Assembly: GCA_963795055.1 (NCBI GenBank)
Contig: CAWCGJ010000006.1
Span: 104,670 to 168,669, forward strand
DNA length: 64,000 bases
Direction: 5' to 3'
DNA from: JASHPR01 sp963795055
Lineage (GTDB): Bacteria; Actinomycetota; Actinomycetes; Streptosporangiales; Streptosporangiaceae
Under the pieces are notes generated by a model. That model was not told the DNA's origin. It worked only from the letters and a program-made list of their open reading frames with translations, and made no database searches. This document shows positions 42,462 to 51,065 of the stretch, piece after piece. Numbering within the stretch: position 1 is the stretch's first letter; each line of letters opens with the position of its first letter. A program made the translations under genes and the position numbers.

Positions 42462-42680
42462 ATGTTTACCTGGCTGGCCCGTAGCGGCTATCGCGCCGCC
42501 TGGGCGCAAGCCGACGCCGTCGCCGCGGCGGCGAGCCTGGACCAGCCCTGCAGGCGGTCCTCCGGACAGACCCCGGTCAACCTGCGCTGGGTGCTGACGC
42601 ACCTGCTGGAAGAGACCGCGCGGCACGCCGGGCACGCCGGCATCCTGCGCGAGCTCATCGACGGAAGCACGGGCCGCTGA
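42462..42680 (+). pseudogene. DinB family C-terminal remnant
   Basis: 72 aa include AAAASLDQPCRRSS, then VNLRWVLTHLLEETARHAGHA and ILRELIDGSTGR, the final helix and His site of a DUF664/DinB protein. The first three helices are absent, and the new N-terminus is unrelated. Confidence 0.68.
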
Positions 42681-42832
42681 CCCGGGCGGGGACAGCGAAG
42701 GCAGATGAAAAAGGCTTGCTCATCTGCTCGGGGTGGTGGACCAGGTGGCTGAGATCCCCCGGGCCATCCGAGCCGGAGCCGCCGTCCGGCGGGTTACCTG
42801 AGGCCGGGCGGGCGGTGGTCATCGGTGGCCCT

Positions 42833-43897
42833 CTACGAGCCGTCGGGCCACCCGCCGCGGTGCAGCACCATGGGCTGCCACGGCAGGGCCGCGGCCGGGT
42901 CGGCGAGCACGCGCCGGGTCTGCGCCAGATAGGGCTTTTCGCCGCGCCAGCCGCCAGGCGGCGGGACGAGCCCTTCGGCCAGCGCCTCGCGCCGCGATAC
43001 GACGGGTTCGAGCGCCGCCCGGAGCACCGGGTCCTCCCCGGCCGTGGCGCGTGTTCGGTAATCGCCGAGCGCGGCGCGGCCCGCGGCGGTCAGCGTGATG
43101 GACCGCCGCGAGCCGAACTCAGCCAGGCCCCGGCGCTTCAGGAAGCCAGTGGCCATGGCCCCCGCTTCCCTGGAGACGCCCGACAACGCCGGCAGGTCGC
43201 GGATGCGCACCGTTTCCCCGTCGATAACGCGCAGGAAGTTGGCCGCGAGCGGCAGCGAGACCGGTGAGCCCTCTTCCTGGCCGAGCGTCAGGCTGGTCAG
43301 CGCCTGCCCCAGCAGCCCGGCCAGCCATCCATCCTCATCCGGGGGCGGGCCTTCGACGATGTGCGTACGGAAGCCATCCGAGGCGTGGACCTCCGGCGGC
43401 GCTGACGGCATCGGCCCCGCGTACCGCCGCAGGGCGTCCCGCAGCGAGTCCACGACGCCGCCGCCGAAACGATCCCTCCACCGCTGCTCGTTGCTGGCCA
43501 CCACCTCGGGCCACAGCCGCCGCGCGTAAGCGCCGGCCCGCGTCACCCGCAGCACCGTGCCGCTGGTCACGCTCCGGTGACTGCCATAGCCCGCCCGCCG
43601 CCCGCCCGGCGCGTCGCCGACGGTGATCCAGCCCCACCGCTCCAGCCCGCCGATATTGCACGCGGCCCGGGCCCGCGCCCGCAACTCCGCCGCGCTGATC
43701 CCGTCCGGACCTATGAACCGCAGCCCGTTGGCCCACATCGGCAGCGAAATGCGGAACAGCCGGCCGACCCGCTCCGAGCCCGCAGCCTCGACCGCGTTAT
43801 CCGCCTCGATCGTGAACGCGAGCCATACCCAGGACAGCAGCGTCGTCAGCGGTACCCGAGATACCACGCCAGAAGGATCTCGCACCATTCCCGGCAA
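42833..43897 (-). CDS. winged-helix (MarR-like) regulator, two wHTH units
   Basis: 354 aa. PLTTLLSWVWLAFTIEADN and LPMWANGLRFIGPDGISAAEL begin a first winged helix, and the second half (IRDLPALSGVSREAGAMATG, then RRSITLTAAGRAALGDY) a second. This two-wing form is found in uncharacterised actinobacterial MarR-like regulators. No divergent target is obvious; the next gene on the same strand lies upstream by 41 bases. Confidence 0.78.
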   Translation of the reverse strand: MPGMVRDPSGVVSRVPLTTLLSWVWLAFTIEADNAVEAAGSERVGRLFRISLPMWANGLRFIGPDGISAAELRARARAACNIGGLERWGWITVGDAPGGRRAGYGSHRSVTSGTVLRVTRAGAYARRLWPEVVASNEQRWRDRFGGGVVDSLRDALRRYAGPMPSAPPEVHASDGFRTHIVEGPPPDEDGWLAGLLGQALTSLTLGQEEGSPVSLPLAANFLRVIDGETVRIRDLPALSGVSREAGAMATGFLKRRGLAEFGSRRSITLTAAGRAALGDYRTRATAGEDPVLRAALEPVVSRREALAEGLVPPPGGWRGEKPYLAQTRRVLADPAAALPWQPMVLHRGGWPDGS

Positions 43898-43938
43898 CCG
43901 CCACTCACCAGACCATCAGCGCACGCGGACCGCGATGG

Positions 43939-44301
43939 CTAGCCCAGTCTCAGCGGCACGCTCATGAACGGGTCGATGTTATAGGCCAGGCTGACACGGT
44001 GGTATCCGTCGGCTATGTCCGCGTGCGGTTTCTGATCGCACACGAGCACGGGTGACAGCTTCTCGCCGTTGAGCAGCTTGAGCAGGTCGCGCTGGACGCC
44101 GGGATCGGTCAGGGGCAGCGCAGGAAGGCTGGTGGCGCGCAGAATGTCATTAGCGCGCCGCGAGGTCAGCTTGGCCTTCTTCATGCGAGCTACGACCTCG
44201 TCGGCGCGCTTATCATCAAACTTCAGCGACAGGTAGTTGTGCGCCGCTTCATAATCATGCTCCGCCACGTCTTTGAGCCATGCGATAGGTGACTTGTCCA
44301 T
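43939..44301 (-). CDS. conserved ParB-like-fold protein
   Basis: 120 aa. SPIAWLKDVAEHDYEAAHNYL, KLTSRRANDILRATSLP, LLNGEKLSPVLVC and DIADGYHRVSLAYNID. The IADGYHR block resembles the ParB/sulfiredoxin-like DGxHR nucleotide-binding motif. Similar small proteins are frequent in actinobacteria and lack an assigned function. Confidence 0.68.
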   Translation of the reverse strand: MDKSPIAWLKDVAEHDYEAAHNYLSLKFDDKRADEVVARMKKAKLTSRRANDILRATSLPALPLTDPGVQRDLLKLLNGEKLSPVLVCDQKPHADIADGYHRVSLAYNIDPFMSVPLRLG

Positions 44302-44329
44302 TGATCCTCACATAGGTATCGAGCGCAGG

Positions 44330-44518
44330 TTATGCCTCGGGTGCGGGCTCTTCGCCCATCTCGTCCAGCTCGGGCTCGACCCCGCCTTCGCGGTGCCGTT
44401 CTTGACGGCGCAGGATCTCCCGCATCATGGCCGCCTCGCTGGCGTCATCCAGCACCTCAGGGCCGTGGCCTGGTTCCTCGCCGGAGCCGCTGCCTGGCGC
44501 TTGTTCTCGCTCACTCAT
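44330..44518 (-). CDS. small acidic protein, function unknown
   Basis: 62 aa, very rich in Glu (MSEREQAPGSGSGEEP, LDDASEAAMMREILRRQ). A strong AGGAGG site before ATG 44518 supports translation. It has no recognised domain and is predicted largely disordered with one helix. It lies 29 bases upstream of the ParB-like gene and could share its transcript. Confidence 0.6.
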   Translation of the reverse strand: MSEREQAPGSGSGEEPGHGPEVLDDASEAAMMREILRRQERHREGGVEPELDEMGEEPAPEA

Positions 44519-44665
44519 GGCCAGATCCTCCTCCTAGCCGGGACTTCTGGCTGAGCACGCCAACAGAGCCATCATCTCGCGGGACGGCCCGCGGATCGTG
44601 CCCAGCGTCCGATACCTACCGCTGAGCGCACTGCTGGTCGAGTTTTTCCAGCGTCACGGTCATGG

Positions 44666-45698
44666 GGGTCACCAGCCGGCGCGATCAACTCGTGTGCCTC
44701 CGACATGGCCCGGTGGCTGCTGGCGCAGCTGGGCGGCGGGCAAGTGGACGGTCAGGCCGTTATGTCACCTGCCACGGTGACCCGCCAGCACGCACCGCAC
44801 ATGGTGCTGCCCGAGGACCGGACTTTTCCCGCCTCCACCCGGCACGCCTACGGGCTCGGATGGATGATCGGCCGCTACCGCGACCGCCGACTTGCCGAGC
44901 ACGGTGGTGGCATCGACGGGTTCCAGACCGAGTGCATGCTGCTGCCTGACGATGGCATCGGCGTGGCCGTGATGACCAACACCTCCTCCAGTGCCATGGC
45001 GCCAGTGGTCGCCTACCGGGTGCTGGATGAGCTGCTCAACCTTGAGCCGCTCGACTGGTTCTCGGCCTTCAAACCCCGCTTCGACGCGGCCATGGCCGGA
45101 ATCCGGGAGGTCCGCGGCGCCCGCCGCGTCGTCTCCGGCGCCCCGCTGCCCAGGCCCCTGGATGCCTACGCCGGCGACTACGAGCACCCCGGCTACGGCA
45201 CTCTCACCATCACCGCCGAAGCGGGCACCCTTCAGCCACGGCTGGGCACGATGGATCTCAGCCTGGCGCACCCGCCACTACGAGACGTTCGACCTGGAAT
45301 GGCACGAGCTTGGTGACCAGTCCCATCTCTTCCCGCTCATGTTCCTTTCCGACCCCGACGGAGACATCACCGCCCTCACCGTCCCGTTCGAGCCGTCCGT
45401 CGAATCGCTGCGGTTTGAGCGGCTGCCGGACGCCCAGGCCCGGGACCCCGAGGTACTCCGCCGCCTGTGCGGCACCTACGCCATGGGTCCCATCGAGATA
45501 ATGGTCGCCCAGAAGGGCGACCATGTGCTGACTGTCACCGTGCCCGGCGCCCCGCCCTTCGAACTACAGGCGGGACGGGGCCTGCGGTTCGAGGTGAAGG
45601 GGCAGCCAGGCATCACCGCCGAGTTCGAGCTGGACGACACCGGTGCAGTCGTCCGCCTGGTGGCACAGCCCCTGGGGATATTCCTTCCCAAGACATGA
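44666..45698 (+). pseudogene. serine beta-lactamase-like hydrolase, truncated and frameshifted
   Basis: The relic starts within PAGAINSCASDMARWLLAQL and keeps the HGGGIDGF (KTG/HGG-like) block, YRVLDELLNLEPLDWF and a C-terminal lipocalin-like DUF3471 part. The SxxK and YxN parts are missing. One extra C at 45271-45273 shifts the frame (native text SLAH-RHYETFDLEWHEL resumes in the next frame). Truncation shows it is not functional whether or not the base is an error. Confidence 0.75.
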
Positions 45699-45804
45699 AA
45701 GCCAGGTCGGCATCGCCGCCGCGCGATGCGCCAGCCGGTCAGTCCCGAGATCCCCGGGGGCTCTGCGGTGGAATCACGCCATCGTCACGAAGGTTGTCAC
45801 TGCC

Positions 45805-46518
45805 ATGAATGTCGAGATCTGGTCTGACGTCGTGTGCCCGTGGTGTTACATCGGCAAGCGCCGGTTCGAACGCGCCCTTGCCTCCTTCGGCCATCCTGAC
45901 GAGGTCACGGTCACCTACCGGTCCTTCGAGCTCGACCCGGACGCGCCCGCGCAGCGCACGGGAACCCATGCCGAGCACCTGGCCCGCAAGTACGGCATGA
46001 CGACCGCCCAGGCCGAGCAGGCGAACCAGCAGATGACCCAGCGCGCGGCCGATGACGGCCTGGAGTTCCGGTTCGACCTCATCCGCGGCGGCAATACCTT
46101 CGACGCCCACCGGCTGCTGCACCTGGCCGAAGATGACGGGCTGCAGCCGCAGCTGAAGGAGCGCCTGCTGCGCGCCACCTTCACCGAAGGCCTCCCGATC
46201 GCCGACAAGCCCACCCTCGCGCGCCTGGCCGCCGAGGTCGGTCTGCCCGCCGCGCATGTACAGGCGGTCCTCGACGGCGACGCCTACGCCGACGCGGTAC
46301 GAGCCGACGAGCAGCAGGCCGCGCGGTACGGCATCACCGGCGTGCCGTTCTTCGTCGCCGACGGCAAGTACGCGGTCAGCGGCGCACAGCCGCCCGAGGC
46401 GCTGTTGCAGCTCCTGCGGCGTGCCTACGACGAGGCAAGCCAGCTCACGCCCGTTGCCGTCACGACCGACAGCAACTCCGAAGCGAGCTGCGACGGCGAT
46501 TCTTGCGCGGCCGGCTGA
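45805..46518 (+). CDS. DsbA family oxidoreductase (FrnE-like)
   Basis: 237-aa cytosolic thioredoxin-fold protein. The redox motif CPWC is at 11-14 in SDVVCPWCYIGKRRF, and GITGVPFFVADGKYAVSGAQ has the cis-Pro. The Gly/Asn/Asp-rich NTFDAHRLLHLA is FrnE-type. Polyketide-pathway and stress roles are known for relatives. A short Ser/Cys tail (EASCDGDSCAAG) is unusual and may be a second redox pair. Confidence 0.87.
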   Translation: MNVEIWSDVVCPWCYIGKRRFERALASFGHPDEVTVTYRSFELDPDAPAQRTGTHAEHLARKYGMTTAQAEQANQQMTQRAADDGLEFRFDLIRGGNTFDAHRLLHLAEDDGLQPQLKERLLRATFTEGLPIADKPTLARLAAEVGLPAAHVQAVLDGDAYADAVRADEQQAARYGITGVPFFVADGKYAVSGAQPPEALLQLLRRAYDEASQLTPVAVTTDSNSEASCDGDSCAAG

Positions 46519-46527
46519 ACCGTCCGC

Positions 46528-47172
46528 TCACGGGCCGGCCAGCAGCGGGGTGATGGTCGCAGTGTCGGTGAGCAGGGCGTCTCCGCTGAACCGGAAGTCG
46601 TCGAGCACGCGCTGCATGGCTTGCTGGTCCCGGCCGCCGCAGGCGTCGGTCACGACCACGGGGATCAATCCGAGATCGACGGCATGCCAGACGGTCGGCG
46701 CAATACCGATCTCCAAGGCCACGCCCGCGATGGCAAAGGCCCGGATGCCCAGATCCCGCAGCGCCATCTCCAGGGGCGTGCCAGCGAAGGCGGACATGGC
46801 TAGCTTGTCGAAGACAGCCTCATCGGCGCGCGGAGACAGATCCGCGACGATCTCGAAGCCGGGCGTATCGCGCAGGAACCAGGATTCGACCTCCTCCGGG
46901 CCGTCCGCGTGCTGCCAGGCCATCGCCGTGCGCAGTTGCGCGGTACCCATGAGCCGGACCGGAAGCGACATGTGCCGGGTAAAGAACACCGGATAGCCGC
47001 CGGCCCGGGCCGCGGCCAGTACCCCGGACACCCGCTGCACCGCCTGGACCCCGCCGTCCGGCAGCTGCCGCAGCACGCCGGCCTGCATGTCGTAGACGAT
47101 GACGGCCATCGTGGCTGGGTTGCAGGCGTCCTCGAGCGTTTCCGGGATGTCTAGGCCGGAACGCCGGCGCAT
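46528..47172 (-). CDS. isochorismatase-like hydrolase lacking the catalytic Cys
   Basis: 214 aa. The catalytic Asp (VIVYDMQAG) and Lys (FDKLAMSAF) sites are seen, but the usual GVATxxCVExT block reads GVALEIGIAPT, so Gly occupies the Cys position. This form recurs in uncharacterised relatives. Hydrolysis by the classical mechanism is unlikely; it may bind or isomerise a substrate. Otherwise complete. Confidence 0.8.
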   Translation of the reverse strand: MRRRSGLDIPETLEDACNPATMAVIVYDMQAGVLRQLPDGGVQAVQRVSGVLAAARAGGYPVFFTRHMSLPVRLMGTAQLRTAMAWQHADGPEEVESWFLRDTPGFEIVADLSPRADEAVFDKLAMSAFAGTPLEMALRDLGIRAFAIAGVALEIGIAPTVWHAVDLGLIPVVVTDACGGRDQQAMQRVLDDFRFSGDALLTDTATITPLLAGP

Positions 47173-47259
47173 GACTCACCACCTCCGCGGCTATCTGTCC
47201 ATGCCGTTACCCAGTCTGGCCGGCGTGACCGCCGACGGTTTCTGGCAGACTACGGTCTC

Positions 47260-48021
47260 GTGGCTGGCGCCTATGAGATGCTCGCCGCCGACTACGACTG
47301 GATGTTCGACGACGACGCCCTCGCTAACGGACGCGCGATAAACCACCCCGCGACGGCACGCCTGCTGCAGCGGATCAGTCCCGCAAGCGTCGTGCTGGAC
47401 GCGGCCTGCGGCACGGGCGTCGACGCGGCCGTGCTCGCACGCCGGGGCTTCACCGTGTGGGCGGCCGATGGCAGCGAGGCGATGGTCGAGGGCGCGGCGG
47501 CCCGGTTCCGGGAAGAGCAGCTGGCGGTCCCGACTTTGCGCTCTACCTGGGCGGATCTTCCCGCGGCTACCGGCGAGCGGTTTGACGCCGTGCTTTGCCT
47601 CGGGAACTCGCTGGTGCACGCCGCTGGTCGCGACGCGATGGTTCAGGCGCTGACGGGGCTGCGCCGGATGGCCCGCCCTGGGGGGCACGTGGTGATTGAT
47701 TCCCGTAACTGGGAGAAGCTGCATGCCGAGCGCCAGGTCGTGCAGGTCGCTGACCGCGTGGTAGCTCGCGGGGGGCGACGATGCCTGGTGTTCTACGCGT
47801 GGGAGATACCGGAGCGTCTCGGCGACGAGCACACCGCCCATCTGGTGTTCGCCTTTGAGAACGGCAACTGGGTTGAGGCGCACGAATACGAGATCACGTT
47901 CCGCCCCTTCACGATCAGCGAACTGCGCGAACGCCTCGACCTCGCGGGATTGAGGGAAGTCGACACCGATTTTGATGTTTCCCGTGACCGCTACGCCGTG
48001 GTCACGGTAACAACAACCTGA
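47260..48021 (+). CDS. class I SAM-dependent methyltransferase
   Basis: 253 aa. SAM-binding VLDAACGTGVDAAVLARRG, acidic WAADGSEAMV, and LCLGNSLVHA resemble glycine/sarcosine N-methyltransferase-like enzymes. The GTG at 47260 gives the best start (VAGAYEMLAADYDWMF). The stop lies 13 bases before the IS605-type element's right-end region, so the element inserted just after this gene. Confidence 0.86.
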   Translation: MAGAYEMLAADYDWMFDDDALANGRAINHPATARLLQRISPASVVLDAACGTGVDAAVLARRGFTVWAADGSEAMVEGAAARFREEQLAVPTLRSTWADLPAATGERFDAVLCLGNSLVHAAGRDAMVQALTGLRRMARPGGHVVIDSRNWEKLHAERQVVQVADRVVARGGRRCLVFYAWEIPERLGDEHTAHLVFAFENGNWVEAHEYEITFRPFTISELRERLDLAGLREVDTDFDVSRDRYAVVTVTTT

Positions 48022-48033
48022 TAGGTCAGGTGC
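48014..48033 (+). repeat. short inverted repeat at IS605 target
   Basis: ACCTGA-n4-TCAGGT covers the stop of the methyltransferase gene and abuts the IS605-type end. It may be this gene's terminator. It would also form the 'guide' segment of the TnpB-associated RNA. Confidence 0.45.
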
Positions 48034-48075
48034 TTGACTACTCCTCGCCCTGAAGGACGGGGATTCCAGCCGTCA
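48034..48075 (-). mobile_element. right-end region of IS605-type element / probable omegaRNA 3' part
   Basis: Minus-strand GGAATCCCCGTCCTTCAGGG, CGAGGAG, TAG, TCAA. The same hairpin-forming text ends many actinobacterial TnpB elements and overlaps the last codons of tnpB (GIPVLQGEE). By analogy with characterised elements, the guide RNA scaffold would end here near TCAA. Exact boundary not provable from one copy. Confidence 0.6.
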
Positions 48076-49267
48076 CCAGCTGGGGTTCCTGTTTCACGGC
48101 CGATTGCACCGGAGGGGTCTCCAGGTGTCTGACATCAGCTCCGCAGGCATCGCCCGGGTTGCCCCGGGCTGCGGCAAGACCTGCCGCAAGGATGTTCTTG
48201 GCCGCGTTGAGGTCCCGGTCGTGGCGGGTGCGGCAGGACGGGCATCGCCACGCCCGGACCTTCAGAGGAAGATCGGCGAGCAGGAACCCGCAGGACGAGC
48301 ACGTCTTCGTGCTCGGATACCAGCGGCCGGTCACGACCAGGCGGCGGCCGGCTCGCTCGCACTTGTATTCCAGCTGGCGCCGGAACTCGCCCCACCCGCA
48401 GTCCGAAATGGCCCGGGCCAGGTGCCGGTTGCGGACCATGTTCTTCACCGCGAGGTCCTCGATCGCGATCAGGTCGTTGCCGCGGACCAGACCGGTGGTG
48501 GTCTTGTGCAGGAAGTCGCGGCGGGCGTCGCGGACCTTGCGGTGGGCCCGGGCAACCTTGGCCCTTGCCTTGGCCCGGTTGGCCGAGCCGCGCTGGCAGC
48601 GGGCCAGCCGCCGCTGATAGCGGGCGAGGTTACGGGCCCGCCGCTCCAGGTGCCGGGCATTGGCGATCCGCTCGCCGTGCGAGGTCACCGCGAAGCTGGT
48701 GATGCCCAGGTCGACACCGGCTGCCTGCCCGGTTCCCGGCAGGGGCGCCGGGGCGCTTATGTCGACCGCGAAGGTCACGTACCAGCGCCCGTCGGGCTCT
48801 CGCGAGACGATCACCATGGTGGGATCGAGCACGCCGGTGTCGACCTCCGGCCACGACCACACGAAGGCCAGCGGGCCGGCCGCCTTGGCCAGCCGCAGCT
48901 CGCCACCGCGCATCGAAAACGCCGACCGGGTGTAATGCGCGCACTGGCGGCCGTGCCGCGACTTGAACCCCGGGTAGCGTGCCCGCTTGCCGAAGAACGC
49001 CTGGAAAGCACCGTGCTGATGACGCAGGGCCTGCTGCAGCGGGACGCAGGACACCTCGTTCAGCCACGCCAGCTCAGGGTCCTTCTTCAGCACGGTCAGG
49101 GCCGCATCGGTCTCGGCATACGTAGTGCCCCGGTGTTCCTGCTGCCAGCGGTACCGGCGCTCGGCGAGGGTCCGGTTCCACACAACCCGGACACAGCCGA
49201 ACGTGCGAGCCAGCACCTGCTGCTGGGCTTGGTCCGGATAGGCCCGGCACCGGTAGGCGGTCCTCAC
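48038..49267 (-). CDS. tnpB: RNA-guided endonuclease TnpB (IS200/IS605 family), intact
   Basis: 409 aa from GTG 49267. The RuvC-like catalytic set is complete: D186 in GVDLGIT, E270 in IAIEDLAV, and D352 in HDRDLNAAKNI. The zinc ribbon has C323/C326 and C342/C345. The N-terminal OrfB_Zn-type domain begins RTAYRCRAYPDQAQ. No tnpA is nearby, so it is a stand-alone TnpB element that moved with a helper. TnpB cuts DNA at TAM-adjacent sites guided by an omegaRNA from its own 3' end. Confidence 0.9.
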   Translation of the reverse strand: MRTAYRCRAYPDQAQQQVLARTFGCVRVVWNRTLAERRYRWQQEHRGTTYAETDAALTVLKKDPELAWLNEVSCVPLQQALRHQHGAFQAFFGKRARYPGFKSRHGRQCAHYTRSAFSMRGGELRLAKAAGPLAFVWSWPEVDTGVLDPTMVIVSREPDGRWYVTFAVDISAPAPLPGTGQAAGVDLGITSFAVTSHGERIANARHLERRARNLARYQRRLARCQRGSANRAKARAKVARAHRKVRDARRDFLHKTTTGLVRGNDLIAIEDLAVKNMVRNRHLARAISDCGWGEFRRQLEYKCERAGRRLVVTGRWYPSTKTCSSCGFLLADLPLKVRAWRCPSCRTRHDRDLNAAKNILAAGLAAARGNPGDACGADVRHLETPPVQSAVKQEPQLVTAGIPVLQGEE

Positions 49268-49270
49268 CAC

Positions 49271-49758
49271 AGCAGGATGCCAGGCGCCGCCGACAAACCC
49301 CCGCCACGCTGCGCGCGGCACCGGATTCCCCCTGGCCAGAAGGCCAGGGCTTCCTCCGGGAGCTCCTGGTGACGCCGCGCGCGTCGACGACCCGGACGAG
49401 GTCAGCCTGGACCGTCGCCGGGGCCCGCGACGGAGCCGTCAACCGAGTCCGCGACTGCGGCAATGACCTTTCCCGTCGTCATGTTCCCCCCGTCTCTGCT
49501 GCGTCATCTCCTCAAGATGCCAGGCGCGTCGGCAGTGAGTTGGACTCCTTTGCGGTCGGGAACTCATGGCCCCGGCGGGTGCGCCGGGATCCCTTCAGCG
49601 ACTTCCACGATGAGACATCCTTAGTACGGCACGTCATTTTCGTTATGGGGCGAGTTCGGCCGGCGTACTAGCCGCTGATTGGTACTTCTCCTACCGCAGT
49701 TGGTGATCGTGATTCTGCGCTACGTTGATGTTCTTCATGAGGCACATGGGGGCCAGCG
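49271..49758. other. noncoding region containing the presumed left end
   Basis: Almost 490 bases. The left half should belong to the IS605-type element; the right half is the promoter region of the WNG-repeat gene. I see no convincing gene in it. Confidence 0.45.
49330..49349 (-). mobile_element. hairpin near the left end of the IS605-type element
   Basis: CCCTGGCC-AGAA-GGCCAGGG is a perfect 8-bp hairpin about 60 bases upstream of the tnpB start. On the minus strand its setting (GGAAGCCCTGGCCTTC) resembles the right-end hairpin text (GGAATCCCCGTCCTTC), as expected for the subterminal hairpins recognised by TnpA. Confidence 0.5.
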
Positions 49759-51030
49759 ATGCGCCGTCTTGTCAACCACTCCGGTTTCATCCTCTGCGCC
49801 GCCGTGCTGCTCGGCGGGGCGTCGGCGGTTGCGGCTGGCCCGGCCGCCGGTGCCGCGGCCGTTCGCTCGGCACATACCAGGCTGGACACCAGGGCAGCGC
49901 GCACAGACCTGGCGTCGGCCAGCGCCGCCGGCACGGTAGGCGAGCTAAAGGCGGTGGCCGCGGTTTCGCCGGCCAACGTCTGGGCGGTCGGCTGCTCAGG
50001 TTCCTGCAACGGCCCGGACTCGCTGATCTTGCACTGGAACGGCAGGAGGTGGGCCAAGGTCGCCAGCCCGGAACCCGGCTCCGGCTTCGACGAGCTCAAC
50101 GGCGTGACCGCCGTGTCCGCCCGCGACGTGTGGGCGGTGGGCTACGCGTGCAACACCACGCCTTGTAACGCCTTCCGCACGCTGATCCTGCACTGGAACG
50201 GCACGAAGTGGTCCGTGGTGGCCAGTCCCGACCCGAGCACGGTCTCCAACCTGCTGTTCGGCGTGACCAAGGTGTCCGCCGACAACGTGTGGGCGGCCGG
50301 ATCGTACGACCCGGATGCCACAACGCCGTCCAGGACGCTGATCCTGCACTGGAACGGAAAGAAGTGGTCCAGGGCGGCCAGCCCGAACGTGACCGGCGGG
50401 TCGAACACCTTGTACGGCGTCGACGCCCATTCGGCCACGAGCGCCTGGGCGGTCGGTAGCGGGTGCACCGTTCCCGCGTGCCCCGAGCCCAGTAACCTCG
50501 GCGGCACGCTGATCCTGCGCTGGAACGGAAAGAAGTGGTCCAGGGTGGCCAGCCCGAGCCCGGGCCCCACGCTCAGCGTCCTGTTCGGGGTGAGCGCGGT
50601 ACGGGCCGATGACGCCTGGGCGGTGGGGGACTTCAGCGGGACCGGCGGCATCAGGGCTCTGATCGAGCACTGGAACGGCACGAAATGGTCCCGGGTCGCG
50701 GCCGCTAACCCCGGTTCATCCTTCAACGACTTCCAGGCGGTGAGCGCGGCCTCGGCCCGCGACATCTGGGCCGTGGGCGACCAGCTGGGCGCGTCTCTGC
50801 CGTACACGACGCTGACCGAGCACCGGGCCAGCCCGACCTGGTCCGCCGTGGCCAGCCCGAACAAGACCACCTCGACCTTCGGCGCCAACGTCAACATGCT
50901 GGCCGGGGTCGCCGCCATCTCGCGAACCGACGTCATCGCCGTCGGCTGGGTGGAGACCTTCACCGACCCCGGCATCGCGTACCACGTCATGATCCTTACG
51001 TGGAACGGCACGAAGTGGTCGATCGCCTGA
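49759..51030 (+). CDS. secreted WNG-repeat (beta-propeller-like) protein
   Basis: 423 aa with a signal peptide (about 1-32). The rest is about seven units of 45-60 residues with the pattern GVxAxSAxDVWAVG ... LILHWNGxxWSxVASPxP. The Trp-rich strands suggest a beta-propeller or Kelch-like surface protein. Actinobacterial secreted proteins of this kind have no known activity; polymer binding is possible. Confidence 0.72.
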   Translation: MRRLVNHSGFILCAAVLLGGASAVAAGPAAGAAAVRSAHTRLDTRAARTDLASASAAGTVGELKAVAAVSPANVWAVGCSGSCNGPDSLILHWNGRRWAKVASPEPGSGFDELNGVTAVSARDVWAVGYACNTTPCNAFRTLILHWNGTKWSVVASPDPSTVSNLLFGVTKVSADNVWAAGSYDPDATTPSRTLILHWNGKKWSRAASPNVTGGSNTLYGVDAHSATSAWAVGSGCTVPACPEPSNLGGTLILRWNGKKWSRVASPSPGPTLSVLFGVSAVRADDAWAVGDFSGTGGIRALIEHWNGTKWSRVAAANPGSSFNDFQAVSAASARDIWAVGDQLGASLPYTTLTEHRASPTWSAVASPNKTTSTFGANVNMLAGVAAISRTDVIAVGWVETFTDPGIAYHVMILTWNGTKWSIA

Positions 51031-51065
51031 TCACCGGCCCCTCCGCGAGCGCGTGCGGTGGCGGA

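Noticed and set aside
49369..49671. 100-aa plus-strand frame in the region upstream of the WNG-repeat gene
   Set aside because: No ribosome site, no domain, and it overlaps the presumed left end of the IS605-type element.
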